From the NCBI GenBank assembly GCA_000320545.1, contig ADNK01000524.1:1-24187 (forward strand): DNA of 24,187 nucleotides. Reading direction: 5' to 3'. The stretch comes from Bigelowiella natans CCMP2755. Lineage: Eukaryota; Cercozoa; Chlorarachniophyceae. Under the pieces are notes generated by a model. The model worked only from the letters and a program-made list of their open reading frames with translations. It did no database searches and was not told the origin of the DNA. Both the position numbers and the translations under genes were made by a program. Of this stretch, positions 20,949 to 24,187 are shown in pieces; the stretch's first letter is position 1, and each line of letters opens with the position of its first letter.

Positions 20949-23120
20949 CTACTCATATTCGACCTTCTCGAGAGTATCCACTTCAACCCCATGCTTGAGC
21001 AGTACCTCATAGCCTTCCTTAGCCTCTTTGCAAAACCTAACTAGAAAGTCTTCACGCACAGAAAATGTGAAAAGGGAGGGGGATTACAAACCATATGATC
21101 AACGGAGATTTGAGATGAGAAATCGTGTCATGATTTACCACTAAAACGAAGAAAATTCTATGAACGAAGAGGACATCATAAGAGGACATCATCGATATTT
21201 CTTATCGGTGCTACCTCATAAGGAAATACATGAACAATAGAGACATTCAGATACAGCAGCATGGGTCGGAGAATCAACATTAATCGTGAGCAACAACAAC
21301 GCTGCCCATATTTGCTACACCTAATTATATGCTTTTATCTAAATTTAGACAAATTCTTCACCGTTATTCTTCCCATCGGATGCGGATGAGACGGAAGGGG
21401 AGCAGGATGAGAAGGACGAGGTGTTCGCACCACCCTCCAGGAACAACGATATATCGTCAATAGTCTGTTACCAATAGCATTTTCCAATGGTTAGACGAAG
21501 AATGAGATGATAATAATAAGGATGGTGATGATGATTATGATGATGATGATGATCATGGGAACGATGTTATCGTACCCGCTTAATCCGCACGATTTCCGCT
21601 CTTATGTAGGTCATGTCGATGCGACTCGCTGCTTCAACCATCTGCAAATATGGTCGCGCACAGTAGCGGTATTGTCTTTAGTCTTTTAGTACAAACACGC
21701 ACGAATGTAGGGATGCTATGCTGCGCGAAGAGGTACAGGATCTATTGTACGGCGCACCACCATCGGGATACAGTGTGGGAAAAAATAACACGTTTTCCTA
21801 CAATCAAAGAGCCGAGGCGTAGGTTATGATAGATAAATACAGCGGAAAATCAATGTTTTGATATTTCCACGCTGCCTCCTCGTTTAACAGGATTGCACGA
21901 AGGCGTGTGGTCTTCTTCTATTTCCCTTTGAAACAATACACATTATACACATACGTACCTTGAGGTCGTCCATTATCGAAACTGCGCTTGTTCCATATCC
22001 CTCTACTTGTCTACAGCGACGCAAACAATGTAGAGGAGTACACATGCGTGTGGGACTCAGGCGTATATAGTATTTATTATACATGTGCGTGTATGTTCTA
22101 TCTTAAAGCGTGTGTGTAAACCAAAGACCGCCTCTTTTCTCCCTCTCCCATCCTCGCATTTCTTGAGATTTTTCTCACCGAAGAAGATGTAGCAGTAAAT
22201 TCTTGCTTCTTCCCGCCGCCTAGCAAATATGGTATCAAAACACATCGATCTTCGTCATCGATAAGCTTGGTTATCCATAAAGATGCACGGGCAATTGCTT
22301 TCAAGCGCAAGAATCAGTCACAACTTACGTCATATTAATAGTCTACAATACCACTATTAGCATCAACATGATTCCGCTACTACTGCTGTTGCTACCTTTA
22401 TGTGACGCAAAGACAACAGAGATGACAGCGTGAATCTGTATAAACAGCAGAGTATCCAGGAGGAGAGACGAGAGAGGGAGGGAGATAGAGGGAAGTGAGG
22501 ACGACGAGGGCAGCAGTAGTAGTTGAAGGACTTACAAGCTCAGTTCCACTATAATAACTAATTGGCAACGACGGCAAATGCCAGGGAGATACATAAATCG
22601 CGTATTCCTCCTTATTCCTTTCCTCCCTCCTCGTCTCCCCCCTCGCAAGTACAAATACATGCGAAAGCACCCGTAAGCGTTGTCGTAGCGCTTCGATCCC
22701 AGGTTCATCGTGTTACCATATCGCAGAGCCACCATCAGAAACTGCTTGATGCCTGGGCGAGAGGAGTAATAGAGAGAAAAGAGCAATATGAAGAGAAGAA
22801 CAACAGCACAGGTAAGAGGTACACATAAGAATCGAGGGGGAGGGGGGAAAGCCATATTCGAGTAACAAGCAAATAGAGAAGAATCACCACCTTGTGAATT
22901 CAACAAGGATTCAATTGCGCGTTTCACGGTATCCAGACTTCTAGATACACCCTTGTATTGTGTAGATAATCAATTGTAAATAGTAGGTGAGGGGAGGAGG
23001 AGAGCATAGATTAACATCATTGGTCGAACAGAATAATAATAATAATAGGAGCAACAGAAAGAACACTCATGCGACCTCATCATCGCTATCATCATTCCCT
23101 TCTTCTTCATAGCAATAATT

Positions 23121-23153
<33 letters not shown>

Positions 23154-23754
23154 GCCATCATCGTGGATATCATTATAATTCCTCTCCCCATCCTCATCCT
23201 CCTCCTCTCCCCTCTCCTTGCGCGCCATCATCTATTATGTACCGAGCGCGCGGTATCGAAGCCCTTGATAAACTGTATCCACGAGATCTAACGGCAGCAA
23301 AAGCAGAGAGTCAAAGTTGATACATATCAGATATGCTAAAAACAAAGAGTCGTCAGGTATTGATCCGCCGCCCGGTCTCCTCTTCTCTCTGCTCTTTTAT
23401 CTCATCCGCTCTCCTTCCTTTCCCTGTCCGCTATGCCGTCGTCAGTCACCTTGGAGCGAATGTGCGCATCCTTCCCCAGCTCGTAGAGAAACCTTGCGGG
23501 GGTTGCGCGCCGATGAATGATGAAATAAATATTTGCGTGTGTATTTAAATGTGCAGAGATGAGTCGATTCAATGTCTCTCCTCTCTTTGCTCCCTTTCCC
23601 CCTCCCTCTCCCTCCTGCGGGTATTGATTAGGTTGTGGTGGGGGAGCATAATACCTTTCCGCTTTGCCGAGGGCAGCTACACTTCCACCATAGCTTTTCA
23701 CCATCTCCAATTCCTTCAAACACGCCATGCACATGCACTTGTTACACATATGTG

Positions 23755-23788
<34 letters not shown>

Positions 23789-23966
23789 GAGTAGAAGTAG
23801 CAGTAGTAGTTGCAGTAATAGCGGTACACGGTATCTCACTACCATTCAACGCATCGAAACACGACTTTATTATATAACGAGTCAAGGTCTGGTGGGCCTA
23901 TGTACCCGCTATGCGTGTGTGTTTGTGTTTTGTGTACGAGGGGCAGCTTAGCAGCTAAAATAGGGG

Positions 23967-24003
<37 letters not shown>

Positions 24004-24070
24004 GATATCCACCTCTTCTGTTGGGAAAATCGCTACAACCCGATCGATTGTGTCGGAGGAGAGACTTCGC
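20949..24070 (-). CDS. Formin, FH2 domain (5' part beyond the right edge)
   Basis: FH2 domains form dimers that nucleate actin and move with the growing barbed end. Phase-matched exons in transcript order are 24013-24070, 23655-23713, 23450-23492, 23243-23287, 22891-22951, 22671-22752, 22396-22435, 22179-22219, 21959-22010, 21576-21641, 21362-21464 and 20949-21049. Translated blocks follow the FH2 fold: SLSSDTIDRVVAIFPTEE, YGGSVAALGKAERFLYEL, FIKGFDTARS, SLDTVKRAIESLLNSQG, FLMVALRYGNTMNLGS (the conserved GNYMN-type motif), NAYGFTLSSLLSLRHIK, RSKNLLLHLLRQVEGYG, MDDLKMVEAASRIDM, a Ser-rich insertion (21362-21464) and FLVRFCKEAKEGYEVLLKHG. The profilin-binding FH1 region and N-terminus would lie to the right of 24070. 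The protein stops at VEYE (TAG 20949-20951), earlier than the usual FH2 end; a donor at AAG|gtcgaa just before could lead to another exon that I could not find. Confidence 0.92.
21523..21553. repeat. (GAT)n microsatellite in a formin intron
   Basis: An imperfect GAT run lies in the intron between 21465 and 21575. On the formin sense strand it reads (ATC)n. Confidence 0.9.
23120..23153. repeat. (CAT)n microsatellite in a formin intron
   Basis: About eleven CAT units lie in the intron between exons 23243-23287 and 22891-22951. They encode His or Met runs in several frames that should not be taken as genes. Confidence 0.95.
23754..23788. repeat. (TAG)n microsatellite in a formin intron
   Basis: About eleven TAG units lie about 40 nt upstream, in sense orientation, of the acceptor of the exon starting at 23713. 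On that strand the run reads (CTA)n. Confidence 0.95.
23966..24000. repeat. (AT)n microsatellite in a formin intron
   Basis: An alternating AT run directly follows the donor of the exon 24013-24070 on the minus strand. Confidence 0.95.
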
Positions 24071-24118
24071 CTGATTTATAGCATGGTTCCACGTGTAAGT
24101 AGATGTGCGAGTACCGTT

Positions 24119-24120
<2 letters not shown>

Positions 24121-24174
<54 letters not shown>

Positions 24175-24187
24175 GGGGGGGGGGGGG
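24121..24187. repeat. (CT)n(GT)n poly(G) tract at the window edge
   Basis: CT units pass into GT units and then a run of at least 14 G that reaches the end of the window. Such a run is a typical place for sequencing or assembly breaks. Confidence 0.95.

Noticed and set aside
1-24187. tRNA, 5S rRNA, other U snRNA genes and CRISPR arrays
   Set aside because: I scanned for T-loop motifs (GTTCRANNC), U1, U4, U5 and U6 signatures and regularly spaced repeats, and found none that could be supported.

Overview
This window is nuclear DNA from a eukaryote with many introns and many microsatellites. Coding potential lies in short exons (about 33 to 470 nt, usually under 130) bounded by GT...AG junctions whose phases can be matched. 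The introns are full of (CA)n, (CT)n, (TA)n, (GAT)n and poly-G runs. No long uninterrupted ORF corresponds to a whole gene, there is no operon structure, and a spliceosomal U2 snRNA gene is present. Gene content (formin FH2, thiamine pyrophosphokinase, phytanoyl-CoA dioxygenase/HEAT fusion, WW/coiled-coil protein) and intron style suggest a protist or alga, possibly a stramenopile. I cannot fix the taxon from sequence alone.

Layout, left to right. 139-1452 (+): 3' part of an unrecognised gene with some unusually short introns. 1847-4001 (-): thiamine pyrophosphokinase, seven exons, with an apparent 1-nt frameshift in exon 6 and possible further 5' exons at 4002-4277. 4426-5131 (-): a partly resolved unknown gene. 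5512-6863 (+): a small basic protein with an SH3/Tudor-like domain, divergent from the previous gene. 6864-8730: gene-poor stretch with diverged tandem repeats. 8731-14606 (+): the largest gene, about 18 exons, a PhyH-type Fe(II)/2-oxoglutarate oxygenase fused to a HEAT-like C-terminal region. 15183-17393 (-): WW-domain/coiled-coil protein with a probable GC-AG intron. 18318-18807 (-): last exons, or all, of an unrecognised gene. 18872-19060 (+): U2 snRNA. 19061-20948: gene-poor, with a minisatellite. 20949-24070 (-): 3' part of a formin gene (FH2 domain over at least 12 exons), whose 5' part lies beyond the right edge.

The genes do not form a pathway. They are independently transcribed housekeeping or cytoskeletal loci. 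TPK makes thiamine diphosphate, the formin would nucleate actin filaments, the PhyH/HEAT protein is a predicted oxygenase of unknown substrate, and U2 recognises the intron branch point. Exon models were built by hand from translation, splice-site consensus and phase matching. Exons covering conserved motifs are reliable; terminal exons and low-complexity exons are less so.
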